6,935 bases of DNA from Pseudomonadota bacterium (GTDB lineage Bacteria; Pseudomonadota; Alphaproteobacteria; Rhizobiales; Devosiaceae): assembly GCA_023433985.1 (NCBI GenBank), contig JAEYTN010000110.1, positions 1 through 6,935 on the forward strand, given 5' to 3'. The position numbers and the translations under genes were made by a program. Under the pieces are notes generated by a model that worked only from the letters and a program-made list of their open reading frames with translations, ran no database searches and had not been told where the DNA came from. This document shows, piece after piece, positions 6,534 through 6,935 of the stretch; the stretch's first letter is position 1; every line of letters starts with the position of its first letter.

Positions 6534-6935
6534 CGCAGGGGCTTCCGGATGAGGAGGAGGAGAAAGACGATGCCGCCCGCGAACTCGATGATGATCGAGA
6601 GCGCCGTGTCGTAGCCGAAGCCGCGCTCGAGAATGGTCTGGCCGCCGACGAGGCCGATCAGCGCGAGCAGCACCGCGGCCGGCAGAACGACGGCGTGCCG
6701 GTAGGTCGGCACCAGCATGTAGGCGAGGTGGGCGACGAGGAGGCCGAAGAACAGCACCGGGCCGACCAGCGCCGTCGAGACGCTGACCATCACCGCGACA
6801 ACGACCAGCACCTGCGAGACGGTGCGGACATGGTCGACGCCGAGCCCGATGGCGGGCTCGCGGCCGAGGAGCAGCACGTCGAGCTTGTTGAGAAGCGGCA
6901 GGATGAGGAGGCTCACGGCGGCGAGGGCGACGGTG
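6530..6935 (-). CDS. FecCD-family iron-siderophore ABC transporter permease (FatC/CeuC/YclO-like), C-terminal part
   Basis: The last 134 residues of a polytopic inner-membrane permease are visible; the frame stays open to the right edge, where the gene continues. The GTG at 6916 is only an internal valine. Family landmarks are GREPAIGLGVDHVR, corresponding to the cytoplasmic coupling region that contacts the ATPase, then STALVGPVLFFGLLVAHLAY, the variant of the usual GPI-x-F-x-GL-x-x-PH motif. Next come TYRHAVVLPA and a final hydrophobic helix, ALSIIIEFAGGIVFLLLLIRKPLR. The H in VAHLAY replaces the PH of BtuC/FecD types, which fits the FatC/CeuC/YclO branch, usually the second permease in such operons. 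The stop TGA overlaps the ATPase start (ATGA). The first permease and the binding protein would be expected further right, off-window. Confidence 0.9.
   Translation of the reverse strand, partial: TVALAAVSLLILPLLNKLDVLLLGREPAIGLGVDHVRTVSQVLVVVAVMVSVSTALVGPVLFFGLLVAHLAYMLVPTYRHAVVLPAAVLLALIGLVGGQTILERGFGYDTALSIIIEFAGGIVFLLLLIRKPLR

Noticed and set aside
5919..6614. Plus-strand frame of 231 codons opposite the ABC ATPase
   Set aside because: All ABC motifs are on the minus strand, and the plus-strand translation is low-complexity with no motif.

Overview
The window is GC-rich and densely coding. Gene content and protein style suggest an alphaproteobacterium, probably of the Hyphomicrobiales (rhizobial-type order). 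The pointers are the DUF47-pit phosphate pair, a short 334-residue Pit, a cysteine-less CoaBC and a FatC/FatE-type iron uptake operon with a siderophore-interacting protein. I cannot assign a genus from this sequence alone.

Left part, plus strand: the window opens inside the end of a LacI/GalR-type regulator gene (to 227). A 121-bp intergenic region follows, holding a candidate promoter and a perfect 9-bp inverted repeat. Next come a PhoU-like DUF47 gene (349-993) and, 3 bp later, a Pit-type phosphate transporter (997-2001). After a 93-bp gap there is a Na/Pi-cotransporter-family gene with a fused C-terminal PhoU-like domain (about 2095-3752). Its reading frame is broken by an apparent one-base loss in a T run at 2245-2248. 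The bifunctional coenzyme A biosynthesis gene coaBC (3774-4967) starts 21 bp after it. The first three of these genes form a phosphate block: two unrelated phosphate carriers, each associated with a PhoU-like regulatory module. coaBC may simply be read through from upstream.

Right part, minus strand (transcribed right to left): the 3' part of a FecCD-type iron-chelate permease gene runs off the right edge. An ABC ATPase follows (ATGA overlap), then a siderophore-interacting flavin reductase (9-bp gap, with its ribosome binding site overlapping the preceding stop). Together these are the 3' end of a siderophore import and iron release operon. The substrate-binding protein and first permease are probably encoded beyond the window. 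The operon converges on coaBC with only 6 bp between stop codons and no visible terminator.

No stretch longer than 300 bp lacks a gene. I see no tRNA, rRNA, CRISPR array or insertion sequence. I found no clearly undescribed system. The points most worth a second look are the frameshift in the Na/Pi cotransporter, the absence of the decarboxylase cysteine in CoaBC, and the inverted repeat ahead of the DUF47-pit operon.
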